A stretch of 35,045 nt of DNA from Igneacidithiobacillus sp041146875 (GCF_041146875.1 NZ_JBFRXP010000025.1:1-35045); one strand, 5' to 3'; counted from the stretch's first letter, positions 1-7,542 are shown. Translations and numbers: made by a program. Notes: generated from the letters alone by a model not told the origin.

Positions 1-416
1 CTCCACCAAAACTAGTGCTTCGTTCCCTTCGACGCAGGGTACGGCTGCCTCGCGTGCGAAAAACCGGGCTATACCACCCTCAAATCCGCCCAAACAACAC
101 ACAGCCCCACGGCGTGATCGCCGCTGGAACCTTCCGGCAACCACGCTACGCAGCCAGAATCGCTCTACCCATGCCCTCAATGCGTAGGACTGCGAGGGCA
201 ATCGCGGAATTTGGGGGGCAGGCTTGCATCGACAGGGACCTATATGTTTATACTCAGCTAGCACTCTTATCAGTTGTATGGCTAAAGGCTCCTTCCGGCC
301 AGGAACGGTCGTTCAGATGTGAGAGGATGTGGATCCGTGTTGGGCCATGTCGCGGAATATCCGTTTATGTAAATTCAATAGGTTGTCTGGCGACCAATTA
401 ATGTGGTCAATGCTAG

Positions 417-519
417 GACGGAACATCTGGCTGACCTCGATCGAGGTGATATGAAAACATTATACTGCGATTTGGATTATTATGCTGCACTGACAGTACG
501 GTCAACTTAAACGTTATGT
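417..519 (+). repeat. Possible attC-like site before the reverse transcriptase (weak)
   Basis: The outer parts read GGAAC, 7 nt, TGACC (432-436) and, after a central loop, GGTCA (500-504), 8 nt, GTTATGT (513-519). This is the R''-L''-loop-L'-R' order of an integron attC site, with 5-bp L-box pairing. The right box GTTATGT is identical to the right box of the better site at 3248-3328. The left box is poor. If real, it would close a preceding cassette and put the reverse transcriptase start 68 nt after the cassette boundary. Confidence 0.25.
434..447. promoter_or_regulatory. Perfect 14-bp palindrome upstream of the reverse transcriptase
   Basis: ACCTCGATCGAGGT is fully self-complementary and lies about 140 bp upstream of the reverse transcriptase start. 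A -10-like TATACT follows at 461-466, but no convincing -35 stands at the right distance. It could be an operator for a dimeric regulator. It also lies inside the possible attC-like structure 417-519, so the function is open. Confidence 0.3.
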
Positions 520-586
520 CTGTTGGTCCTGGCGCAAGGCAGGGTGGATGCCTAAACAGCTCATTGTGTTTACCTAGAAAAGATAT

Positions 587-2469
587 ATGCAAATAGACGA
601 AGCAATAGAGATTTCGCTAAAAAATATCTCGCGACATGGTGATACCGATGTCTTCCCATTTCCGTTGGAGAAGCTCGTATTCCACGACAAACATAATGCT
701 TGCAAAGAGTTGTTGCTAAACATGCATGCAAATTTTAATGAATACATAGCTAGGTTTCCCCCTAACACCCTCGAGACCTTGACACAAGTCGGATACACAG
801 GGTTTAGGTGGACAACGCAGATTGAGCCGTTTTGGAATGTATACTATTTAGCCCTAGTAGTTACTCTTGCTCAACAAATTGAAGCACAAAGAGTTACGGT
901 TGATGAGGCTTCAGTATACTCGTATCGGTTTGCTTGGGATGAACCGGAGAGTCGGCGTGCTCAGCAGGCCTTTTCGCGCGTCGTTGCGCGATCGGCCTTG
1001 CGCTGCCGACCAGATAATAGGCCCCAGCCGTCCCGGTCACCGGCACACCGCCACGCCCTCGTTGGGGCGCAGACGGCGCACTCGTCTCCCGAATGACTCG
1101 ACGCCAACCATGCGGCACAGCACGCGCCTGCACTCCCGGCTTCGCGGTCGCTTCGGCGGATGCAGTTCGCCGCGTTGCCTTCTGGGGACTACTCGCCCCC
1201 GCTTCGCTCTCCTGGCTCGCAGTGGATGAAGCGAAGCTATTTTCTGCGAGCTCATGGAAGGACTATAGGCAAAGGTCTTTTGAGTTAAGTAGTGAGTATA
1301 AGTACGTAGTAGTTACTGATATCGCTGATTTCTATCCTCGAGTTTACCATCACAGACTCGAAAATGCGCTTAATAGACTTCCATCCGCCGGAGATATTCC
1401 AAAAAGGATAATGACGCTTCTGGGGAGCTTTTCAAAAAATGTTTCATATGGCTTGCCGGTGGGTGGCCCCGCATCGCGGATTCTTTCAGAATTGTGCCTG
1501 GACTCCACTGATAGGGTGTTGTTAAGGAGCAAGGTCAAATTTTGCCGCTATGTAGATGACTACTCAATTTTCTGTAAAGATAAGACCGAAGCATACCGCG
1601 TGCTCGTTTTACTGTCTGAAAGTCTGTTCAATGAGGGACTGGTGCTTCAAAAGAACAAGACTAACATCCTGACATCTGACGAATTTCGTTCGTCGGCGAA
1701 ACTCCTTGATCCAAAAGATACAAATGACCCACTCGCGAGTGATGAGCAGAAGCTTCTTAACATCACCTTGCGTTATGATCCGTACTCCGAAACGGCTGAG
1801 GACGACTACGAGGCCCTTAAGGCAGCGATGATCGATATAGACATTATCGGAATTCTAGGTCGTGAGGTCGTAAAAACGAGTATAGACTCTACAGTAACAA
1901 AGCAAGCTATCAAAGCCATACAGGCCCTCAAACAACATGAGCAATATGAAGCAATAAGAACCTTGCTCAACGAAAACAACCTCGAGGTTCTGTCTCCGGT
2001 TTTTGTTACGGTCATGAGAGCGGTTCGGGGTGTTTACGAAAATCTTTCTGACATTGGAAAGAAGTTCGTAGATTCCAAACTTATAGGTATTTACGAAAGC
2101 GACTCCCATCTTCTTAGTGTTGATCTGAATATGAGTTTTTATCTTCAAGCTCTCGCTCAGAACCAAAGTGCTAGAAAAGAGGAGATATTGCTAGAGGTTT
2201 ATGAAAGAAAGACAAACCCGCTCATAAAGCGCCTGATCATAATCGCTATGTCCAATTGGAATTGCCATTATTGGCTCACTGATCTAAAACGCAAATATGC
2301 GGGTCTTTCTGAGTGGGAGAAGCGTTATTTTATTGGCTCTTCATATGTCTTGGGCGATGAAGGAAAGTACTGGAGAAGTCACATGAGGGATACTTGGAGC
2401 CCAATGGATGAGTTGACAAGATGTTGGTTCTCCGAGCGGATGCAAAGAGAACGATGGCTTCCTCTGTGA
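587..2469 (+). pseudogene. Abi/DRT-like reverse transcriptase, interrupted by a 287-bp insert
   Basis: The gene encodes an RNA-directed DNA polymerase of the phage-defence (unknown-group/Abi-like) type, not clearly a retron or group II intron enzyme. Codons 587-943 give the N-terminal part, and a second frame from about 1231 to 2469 gives the rest. Visible motifs are TDIADFYPR (catalytic Asp at 1318 and 1327), GLPVGGPASRILSEL (about 1453-1497) and YVDDY (1549-1563). A helical C-terminal region of about 250 residues follows, as in Abi-type enzymes that carry alpha-helical repeats. Joining the frames across the direct repeat at 937-943 and 1224-1230 gives FAWDE-AKLF without a break and a protein of about 531 residues. 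As it stands the frame shifts inside the insert, so the full protein is not made unless the insert is removed or bypassed. An alternative product starting inside the insert would lack the N-terminal domain but keep all catalytic motifs. The exact subfamily cannot be named from sequence alone. Confidence 0.75.
937..1230. mobile_element. GC-rich 287-bp insert bounded by 7-bp direct repeats
   Basis: GGATGAA occurs at 937-943 and again at 1224-1230, and the DNA between interrupts the reverse transcriptase frame. The insert is visibly much richer in G+C than the surrounding gene. Its left end carries a structured inverted repeat: GTCGGC at 951-956 pairs with GCCGAC at 1005-1010, and CGCGC/GCGCG pair inside it. 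The ends also show an imperfect inverted match (CCGGAGAG near 944-951 against CTCTCCTGG at 1207-1215). No transposase is encoded. It resembles a short non-autonomous element (MITE-like) with a 7-bp target duplication; the family is not recognised. Confidence 0.55.
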
Positions 2470-3224
2470 TTTCAGAAAAGAATGTGGCTTCAGTTTTTAA
2501 TGGCTTCTGGGAGGAAACGCTACCGCTCCTCACGCCCTCTTTCGTTAGGGTGTTTAACGAGGCGCACTGTGAAGAACTGGTAGAACAGCCGTCGAGCAAA
2601 TTTCTTCGTATCCCTATCGCACCCGAGGTCACCAAGCATGATCTGGTTGCAGAGTTCGCCTTCTGCGCGGCAGAGGCGTCACACGCCACTGGCAAAGCGG
2701 TTTCCGAGCTTGAAAAGGGCCCGAAGACAGTAAAGCACATTTATGAAAAAGCGGTTCTCTTTCTCAGGCGGTATGACTCGGCTGATGGTGAATTTCTGCT
2801 TAATGACGTAGAAGTAGAAGAAGCCTTCAAGCTTGCAGATCAATACCAATGTTTCTTTGACTATCTGCACCTACGCCACACAGAGATTAAATTTCGCCCA
2901 AAAATCAAAGGGGCAGGTTTTCTGGGAGGTTGTACTGCGGATCTCTCTGCTGGCGATACCCTCTATGAGATAAAGGCTATTAGCCGAAATCTCTCAGGTA
3001 AGGATATTAGGCAGTTGCTTATCTATCTGGGGTTGCGGTCAGCAGCCGATGAGTCCCAATGGGAATACGCAGGCTTTTTTAACCCAAGGAGGGCTTTGCA
3101 CTATCGATTTTCGGTAGAACACCTCATCTATCGAACTTCTGGTGGCAAGTCGAAAGCTGAAGTTTTTGATCGGTTACTACGGTTTCTAGATTCGAGGGGG
3201 ATCGAGCTAGATACGCCGTTTTGA
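2454..3224 (+). CDS. PD-(D/E)XK-type nuclease-like partner of the reverse transcriptase
   Basis: The protein has 256 residues if started at ATG 2454, which follows a purine-rich AAAGAGA. An earlier in-frame ATG at 2421 would add 11 residues. It overlaps the end of the reverse transcriptase by 16 bp, so the two are translationally coupled. The middle shows a restriction-endonuclease-like core: a Gly-rich stretch, TADL (Asp), then LYEIKA (Glu-x-Lys), followed by DIRQLLIYLGL (Gln-x3-Tyr helix) and a later FNPRR. This order fits PD-(D/E)XK enzymes. The rest is unassigned. The inferred role is a DNA-cutting or nucleic-acid-processing effector acting with the reverse transcriptase. The nuclease fold is moderately sure; the pairing is inferred only from overlap. 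Confidence 0.6.
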   Translation: MASSVISEKNVASVFNGFWEETLPLLTPSFVRVFNEAHCEELVEQPSSKFLRIPIAPEVTKHDLVAEFAFCAAEASHATGKAVSELEKGPKTVKHIYEKAVLFLRRYDSADGEFLLNDVEVEEAFKLADQYQCFFDYLHLRHTEIKFRPKIKGAGFLGGCTADLSAGDTLYEIKAISRNLSGKDIRQLLIYLGLRSAADESQWEYAGFFNPRRALHYRFSVEHLIYRTSGGKSKAEVFDRLLRFLDSRGIELDTPF

Positions 3225-3247
3225 GATGACGGCATGATGGATCAAAA

Positions 3248-3328
3248 ACATAACAATATATTACAGCGGAAATTTGATACGCAGCGACTTCGTAATTTTT
3301 ATTGTCATCAGCAGTAAAATAGTTATGT
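3248..3328 (+). repeat. attC-like imperfect palindrome after the nuclease gene
   Basis: ACATAAC at 3248-3254 is the exact reverse complement of GTTATGT at 3322-3328. Inside these, TTACAGC (3261-3267) pairs with GCAGTAA (3311-3317) with one mismatch, leaving unpaired spacers of 6 and 4 nt. A further arm, TACG/CGTA with AAATT/AATTT, continues towards the centre. Outer box, spacer, inner box and a variable centre over 81 bp is the architecture of integron attC sites. The outer box deviates by one position from the usual GTTRRRY. It starts 23 nt after the nuclease stop codon. A large hairpin of another kind remains possible. Confidence 0.4.
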
Positions 3329-3717
3329 AGCCCAGGGAGTTTAACAACACGTTGAGTTTGTGTCCGCTTTGGGTCGGTAAGCGACCATTGGGGACTTCGT
3401 ATTGCGGTGAAGAATGCTCGGGGCTATCATTCTAAACAACGGAGAGGTTTGAAGGTCGTCACCACTTCCTCGGCTATTACCGAATGGAGGGCCGCTGCAA
3501 TGGGCGGTAACCGGCCAATAGGAGTCTATCTGGCCACAAGATTTGACCGTCTGCCTTCTCCCCATGAACGGACGTGAGTTTAATTGGTCTGAAATATGTG
3601 AAAACCATGGGTTAAAAGGCGGCTGGCTAGTATCTAGAGACTTGGTGGCGATTTCAGAATGCCTGGATCTGTCGGTCTCTATATTTACTGTTATGTTCTT
3701 AAAGAGTACGGAAACTG
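3329..3717. other. Intergenic stretch with degenerate repeats before the ATPase gene
   Basis: No convincing gene is seen. A 60-codon frame (3543-3725, plus) overlaps the ATPase start but shows no recognisable family. Two degenerate copies of a ~32-nt motif around GGGTCGGTAA(G/C)CG(A/G)CC lie at 3364-3395 and 3492-3524, and a third lies downstream of the ATPase. A hairpin is formed by AGTATCTAGAGAC (3629-3641) and GTCTCTATATTTACT (3675-3689), directly followed by another GTTATGT (3690-3696), only 21 nt before the ATPase start. This could be a second, incomplete attC-like boundary or an operator. Confidence 0.4.
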
Positions 3718-5322
3718 ATGACTGATTTTAGTTTGAACTACCCTCAGAAAGGCGGCGAACAGAAACGGCTGACAATCAAGTCAGGTGAGATGCTTTTTCT
3801 GGTTGGACCAAACGGAACCGGAAAATCGACCCTGATGCACGAATTCACGAATCAAAATACTGGAAGAGTCAGAAGGATTACCGCGCATAGACAAATATGG
3901 CTGAATTCCGATTCTGTTGATTTAACCCCTGCATCTAGACAACAAATGGAGCAGAACATTACCAACGTCGACCGGCAGGAGCAATCTAGATGGAAGGATG
4001 ACTATGCACAACAACGGTCTCAAGCAACCATTTTTGATTTGATAGACTACGAAAATGTCGACGCTCGAAAGATAGCTCAGGCAGCTAGAGCGAAAGATCT
4101 TGCCAGTGTTGTTGCCTTGGCTATGGAGCAGTCACCTGTTTCGAAAATGAACGATATACTCCGCATTTCAAATCTTCACTTTCGAGTAGATGTGGATAAA
4201 GGAAGTAGATTAATTGCCCTTAGAGATGGTTGTGCCCCATACAGTATTGCTCAGCTTTCTGATGGTGAGCGGAATTCACTCCTAATTATTGCAAATGTAT
4301 TAACCGCCCCAGAAAACACATTGGTTTTACTTGATGAGCCGGAACGTCATCTCCATCGATCTATTGTGTCACCTCTCATTAGTACCTTGCTGGCTTATAG
4401 AAGTGATTGTGCTTTTGTTGTTTCCACGCACGATATAACCCTGCCATACGATCAGGAAAGTGCAGGAGCATTGCTTCTTAGAGAATACTTGCATCAACCA
4501 AAGGCATGGATTGCAGACCATATAGAACGCGTTGAGAAAATGGACGAGGAAACTGCACTTGCAGTCCTTGGCTCCAGAAGGTCGCTGCTATTTGTTGAGG
4601 GAAGAAACTCTAGCTTAGATCTTCAGCTTTATCAGATACTTTATCCTAATGTAAGCATAAAACCTCTTGGTAGCTGCGTGGATGTTGAGCGAGTGGTGAG
4701 AGGCATTAGAGCATCTGAAGAAAATCACTGGATTTCTGCTTACGGAATAATTGATAGAGATAACAGGTCTGATGAAGAGTGTGAGACACTACGTGCAACA
4801 GGAATTATTCCTCTGGATCAGTATTCTGTGGAATCTTTATATTACCACCCTTCAGTTGTGGAGGCTTTACTAAAGCGCGTCGCAACTGTAAATGAAATAG
4901 ACGTAGATGCTACTTTGGCTGAAATCACTGAAGCAGTTGTGCAAACTGCTACAGAACATAAACGCCGAATGGCTGCGAAATTGGTTGAGAGAAAGATCAG
5001 GGATCGCGCATACAGAGAGTGTCCAGATTGGAGACAAATATTACGTGGTGATGTTGAGGTTGGTTTTTCTACGAGCCAAATTTTTCAAGACGAAGCAGAT
5101 CTGATATCTAGATTGATAGAAGAAAAAAATGTGGAAGGGCTTATTTACCGCTATCCATTAAGAGAAACCCAAGCACTTGACCTTATCGCAAGAAAATCTT
5201 TATTTCCATCAAGGGAAAAGTATGAGCAAGCCGTTCGGAAGATGCTAATTGATTCCAAAGAAACATTAGATATGCTCAAAAACTTAATTACGCCCGTTAC
5301 GAGCCTGTTAAATTTAACATAA
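3718..5322 (+). CDS. AAA ATPase fused to a TOPRIM (DUF4435/OLD-like) domain, probable defence effector
   Basis: The protein has 534 residues. The N-terminal half is an ABC/SMC-type ATPase: Walker A GPNGTGKST (30-38), signature LSDGE (180-184), Walker B LVLLDEP (202-208) and an H-loop STHD (236-239). The C-terminal half resembles TOPRIM/DUF4435: FVEG (292-295) with Asp301, then GIIDRDNR (343-350) and YSVES (369-373), the acidic residues expected to bind metal. ATPase plus TOPRIM in one chain is the plan of OLD nucleases and of fused versions of the PARIS (AriA-AriB) phage defence system. The chain is short for a fused PARIS protein, so it may be a distinct relative. The inferred role is ATP-gated nuclease activity on infection. 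It stands alone, with low G+C like the rest of the island cargo, and its stop codon lies inside the left box of the next attC-like site. Confidence 0.75.
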   Translation: MTDFSLNYPQKGGEQKRLTIKSGEMLFLVGPNGTGKSTLMHEFTNQNTGRVRRITAHRQIWLNSDSVDLTPASRQQMEQNITNVDRQEQSRWKDDYAQQRSQATIFDLIDYENVDARKIAQAARAKDLASVVALAMEQSPVSKMNDILRISNLHFRVDVDKGSRLIALRDGCAPYSIAQLSDGERNSLLIIANVLTAPENTLVLLDEPERHLHRSIVSPLISTLLAYRSDCAFVVSTHDITLPYDQESAGALLLREYLHQPKAWIADHIERVEKMDEETALAVLGSRRSLLFVEGRNSSLDLQLYQILYPNVSIKPLGSCVDVERVVRGIRASEENHWISAYGIIDRDNRSDEECETLRATGIIPLDQYSVESLYYHPSVVEALLKRVATVNEIDVDATLAEITEAVVQTATEHKRRMAAKLVERKIRDRAYRECPDWRQILRGDVEVGFSTSQIFQDEADLISRLIEEKNVEGLIYRYPLRETQALDLIARKSLFPSREKYEQAVRKMLIDSKETLDMLKNLITPVTSLLNLT

Positions 5323-5377
5323 CAAATGCGTTATTTTAGACGCTTGTAAGCTCTCGCCTATTACACAGGTGTTAACG
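5317..5377 (+). repeat. attC-like imperfect palindrome overlapping the ATPase stop codon
   Basis: This starts with ACATAACAA (5317-5325), identical to the first nine bases of the site at 3248, and ends with GTTAACG (5371-5377). TAACA..TG.GT.AT on the left arm is mirrored on the right arm, and the centre folds tightly through GCTTGTAAGC (5342-5351), exactly at the midpoint of the 61 bp. The ATPase stop codon TAA (5320-5322) lies inside the left box, as is common for integron cassettes. A competing reading is a small hairpin ATAAC/GTTAT at 5319-5334 followed by four T, which could act as a weak terminator. Confidence 0.35.
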
Positions 5378-5494
5378 GCCGCTGGTGGTCTTGGATCTGT
5401 CTGCGTGTCACCGATCGCGACCGGCAGCAGTGGGTCGGAATCGGCCGATCCGCCCTATCGAGTCAAGTCGAAGCGTTGAGCATGGCTTCCGATC

Positions 5495-5500
5495 TATAAT
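5495..5500 (+). promoter_or_regulatory. Consensus -10 box upstream of a small membrane ORF
   Basis: TATAAT is a perfect -10 hexamer. The nearest -35-like TTGAGC (5476-5481) is only 13 nt away, too close for a normal sigma-70 promoter, so the -35 region is weak. A start site near 5507 would give a short leader for the small frame at 5537. Confidence 0.3.
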
Positions 5501-5536
5501 GGTTTGTACCCTCGGGCCACTAGAGGCGCAGACAGA

Positions 5537-5698
5537 ATGTCCTGGATCTCTCTGTTGAACGATTTATGCAATTGGGGAATCCTGGTAGGAGGCCCGGTAG
5601 CCGTGGGCTATCTGGGACTATATCTCTGGGTATGCCGGCATCCAGAGCAATGGTCCTCCCCAGCTGGAACGGTGCGCCCGGTCAGGTACCGGTTATGA
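5537..5698 (+). CDS. Possible small membrane protein (53 aa)
   Basis: ATG 5537 is preceded by AGAGG about 10 nt upstream and lies downstream of the TATAAT box at 5495. The product has one hydrophobic stretch (about residues 13-33, rich in Gly, Val and Leu) followed by a short Arg/Pro-containing tail, so it would be a single-span inner-membrane protein. An earlier in-frame ATG at 5504 has no ribosome binding site. The end overlaps the convergent integrase stop by 6 bp. No family is recognised, and the call rests only on hydrophobicity and position. Confidence 0.3.
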   Translation: MSWISLLNDLCNWGILVGGPVAVGYLGLYLWVCRHPEQWSSPAGTVRPVRYRL

Positions 5699-7438
5699 CC
5701 GGGGACTGACTTTCCGGCTGCCGGTATAAGGCAAGGGTTGGGGAATCGAAAAGGGAAGCCGGATCCGGGAGACTTCCGCGTGCAGTACCTCCAGGGCATA
5801 GCCGGCGCCGTAGGCGTCCCCGGTGGCGCCGGAAGCGTGACCGGTCAATTGATGGTGAACATCCCGGGCGATGCCGGCATTGCGGCAGAGGTCTTTGAAC
5901 GTATGCCGGAAGGAATGGAAAACCACTGTCCTGGGAAAACCCAGTTCCTGGTGCAGGTACCGGTTGAACCATTTGCCGAGGACTTCACCGTCGGTCTTGA
6001 GGACACCGCGGCTGCGCAGATATGGCCACAGGCGCTCCTGTCCCGCCGCCCGGAGCGCGTCCACATAGTCCATGAAGCCCAGTTCGACGAGCCGGGGGTG
6101 CAGCGGCACCTCCCGCAGGCTCTCGCTGTTCTTGGCCCGGCGGATGCGAAAATGCGGGACGGGATCCCGCTGGATATCTGTTATCAGAAGCTGCCCCAGC
6201 TCATTGAGACGGGCGCCGGTAAACAGCCCCCCCAGGAGCGGCAGCCAGACCCGGGCATGGTAGCCCCCGCCTCCGGCGTCCCGGGTCTGGGAAAAAAGCC
6301 CGCCGGGAGAGAACAGCCGTTCCAGCTGGGCCGGCTGGAAGGGTTCCCGGTCGCCCCCGTCGTCGATGCCGATCTTCTGGGTGAACCGCTTGTAATCGAA
6401 ACCGGCGAAGGGATTGGCGGGCAACAATTCATCTTTCACGGCAATGGAAAAGAGCGCCCCCATGAGGGTGCCTTTCTTCTCCAACGTCTTCGCGCCGTTG
6501 CCCCGGGTGTCCCGTTCGTGCCGCAGCCAGGCGGTAACGTCCTGCCGGGTCATGGCAGCCGGGCCTTTGCCGGGCAGAAAGGCCGCCAGGGAGCGGGTCA
6601 GGGTCTGCATTTCCTGGGCGGTGCGCGGGTGACGTTCGCAGTCGTTGCGCCAGTAGTCCAACAGGCCTTCCCAGCTTAAGGCCTGTGCGGGGTCCGCTGC
6701 CGGGGCTTCCGGCAGCGGTGGACTGGGGACTTCGCCGCCGGCATGGCGCCGCTGCAGATCCCGGGAGGCGGCCCGGAAGGCCGTGGCGAAGGGCTCATAG
6801 CCCTCCCCCAGACGCCAGAAGAAGGTATCCCGCCCGGTCGCCATGCGCAGGAAACGGGCGATGTTGATCTTCAGCTCTTTCAGCAGGGCGACATCCCCGA
6901 CCACGCCCGGCGGGGGCAGATCTCCCACGAAATAGGGGTTTTCCCGGTGTATCAGCAGGCGGTCCTCCGAATCGTCACCGCTTGAACCTGGGGCCAGGAG
7001 CGAGGCTACCAGCTCCCGGTACTGCGCCTCATCTTCCTGCAGCAGGGAGGTGTACATGAGCTGTGCCGCCCGCTGGATTTCTTCCGCGGTGAAGGTGGGC
7101 CGGGGCACCACGCGGGCAATCTGCGCGATCTGCGCCTGTTCTTCCGGGGGCAAGGTATCGTACCACTCCTGCAAGACCTCTGCCTGGACCTCTGGTGCCC
7201 GGGGGATTTCCCGATCAGGAATCGGCGCCGAAGCCTGAAGCGCTTCATCCACCTCCACGGCGTAACGGCGCGCCAGGCGTTCCGCCTCCCGGCGATTGCC
7301 GGTGCCCAGGGAAAAACGCAGGTACCCGTTGACGCCAACCTTCCGGGGGCCGGAGGCCAGGGTCAAATTTTTCCCCTTGAACGCATCGGGGAGCTTGCGG
7401 GAAAAATAGAAGAGCGCGCCCCTTCGGAGCAGGTACAT
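5693..7438 (-). CDS. Tyrosine recombinase/integrase with DUF6538-like N-terminus (island integrase)
   Basis: This is a phage-type integrase of 581 residues that would catalyse site-specific strand exchange between island and chromosome. The start at 7438 gives MYLLRRGALFYFSRKLP, the typical beginning of DUF6538-type integrases, with GAGGT upstream; a start at 7492 would add 18 residues and has no ribosome binding site. The core-binding domain is in the middle. The C-terminal catalytic domain shows Arg in TGARLNELG, HSFRHTF (His-x-x-Arg), TGHASG (second His) and DAYGAGY (nucleophilic Tyr). The gene begins about 105 bp from the 3' end of tRNA-Ser and is transcribed away from it, the usual arrangement of an integrase beside its attachment site. 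It is clearly richer in G+C than the defence genes to its left. Confidence 0.9.
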   Translation of the reverse strand: MYLLRRGALFYFSRKLPDAFKGKNLTLASGPRKVGVNGYLRFSLGTGNRREAERLARRYAVEVDEALQASAPIPDREIPRAPEVQAEVLQEWYDTLPPEEQAQIAQIARVVPRPTFTAEEIQRAAQLMYTSLLQEDEAQYRELVASLLAPGSSGDDSEDRLLIHRENPYFVGDLPPPGVVGDVALLKELKINIARFLRMATGRDTFFWRLGEGYEPFATAFRAASRDLQRRHAGGEVPSPPLPEAPAADPAQALSWEGLLDYWRNDCERHPRTAQEMQTLTRSLAAFLPGKGPAAMTRQDVTAWLRHERDTRGNGAKTLEKKGTLMGALFSIAVKDELLPANPFAGFDYKRFTQKIGIDDGGDREPFQPAQLERLFSPGGLFSQTRDAGGGGYHARVWLPLLGGLFTGARLNELGQLLITDIQRDPVPHFRIRRAKNSESLREVPLHPRLVELGFMDYVDALRAAGQERLWPYLRSRGVLKTDGEVLGKWFNRYLHQELGFPRTVVFHSFRHTFKDLCRNAGIARDVHHQLTGHASGATGDAYGAGYALEVLHAEVSRIRLPFSIPQPLPYTGSRKVSPRS

Positions 7439-7542
7439 CGGGTTTCCGACCTCACTTTTAGCTACATCCTTAGCCACAGTGTCTAGTCGCAACCCATTGA
7501 AGCATCAATTCCTTTATGGAGAATCAGGAATATAGAGAAGCA
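7439..7542. other. Presumed attachment region between integrase and tRNA-Ser
   Basis: This 104-bp stretch joins the integrase start to the 3' end of the tRNA. In tRNA-borne islands the crossover core is normally the 3' part of the tRNA, so the core would be about 7543-7570 with integrase arm sites in this stretch. No second copy of the tRNA 3' end is found elsewhere in the window, so the other island end must lie beyond position 1. Confidence 0.4.

Larger units (their letters stand above)
1..586. other. Island left part with no supportable gene
   Basis: No convincing complete gene is seen. A frame open from the window edge (positions 2-184, plus) ends in a low-complexity, Arg/Pro/Ser/Thr-rich tail and could be the C-terminus of a gene lying further left, but it cannot be identified. 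A 128-codon frame at 15-401 has no family signature and an implausible composition. The stretch contains a perfect 14-bp palindrome at 434-447 (ACCTCGATCGAGGT) and a possible attC-like site ending at 519, both listed separately. It should be read as intergenic or decayed island DNA upstream of the reverse transcriptase gene. Confidence 0.5.
3364..5453 (+). repeat. Three degenerate copies of a ~32-nt GGTCGG..CGRCC motif
   Basis: The copies lie at 3364-3395, 3492-3524 and 5421-5453, all in plus orientation, so two precede and one follows the ATPase gene. The shared core is CCGCTGCA.TGGGTCGGTAACCGGCCAAT with several differences per copy. The GGTCG/CGACC part is self-complementary (perfect in the first copy) and could form a short hairpin. 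The copies look like decayed non-coding repeats, perhaps left by earlier cassette or element turnover. The alignment was made by eye. Confidence 0.35.

Noticed and set aside
15..401. A 128-codon open frame on the plus strand near the left edge
   Set aside because: Biased composition (Arg, Ala, Pro), no family motif, no ribosome binding site; it looks like a chance frame in non-coding DNA.
944..1230. Insert as a group II intron or intein inside the reverse transcriptase
   Set aside because: It is far too short for a group II intron, disrupts the frame by +2, and has no intein motifs; the 7-bp flanking repeat fits a small insertion element better.
3543..3725. A 60-codon frame overlapping the ATPase start
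   Set aside because: No family signature and no ribosome binding site; it spans the hairpin and repeat region, so it was treated as non-coding, although translational coupling is not fully excluded.
1..5500. Second copy of the tRNA-Ser 3' end (other island attachment site)
   Set aside because: Scanned by eye for the GGAGAGGGTGGGATTCGAAC segment; no copy was found, so the other end must be outside the window.
5738..6679. Long open frame of 313 codons on the plus strand
   Set aside because: It is antisense to the integrase, whose catalytic motifs are clear; the GC-rich third positions create a shadow frame.
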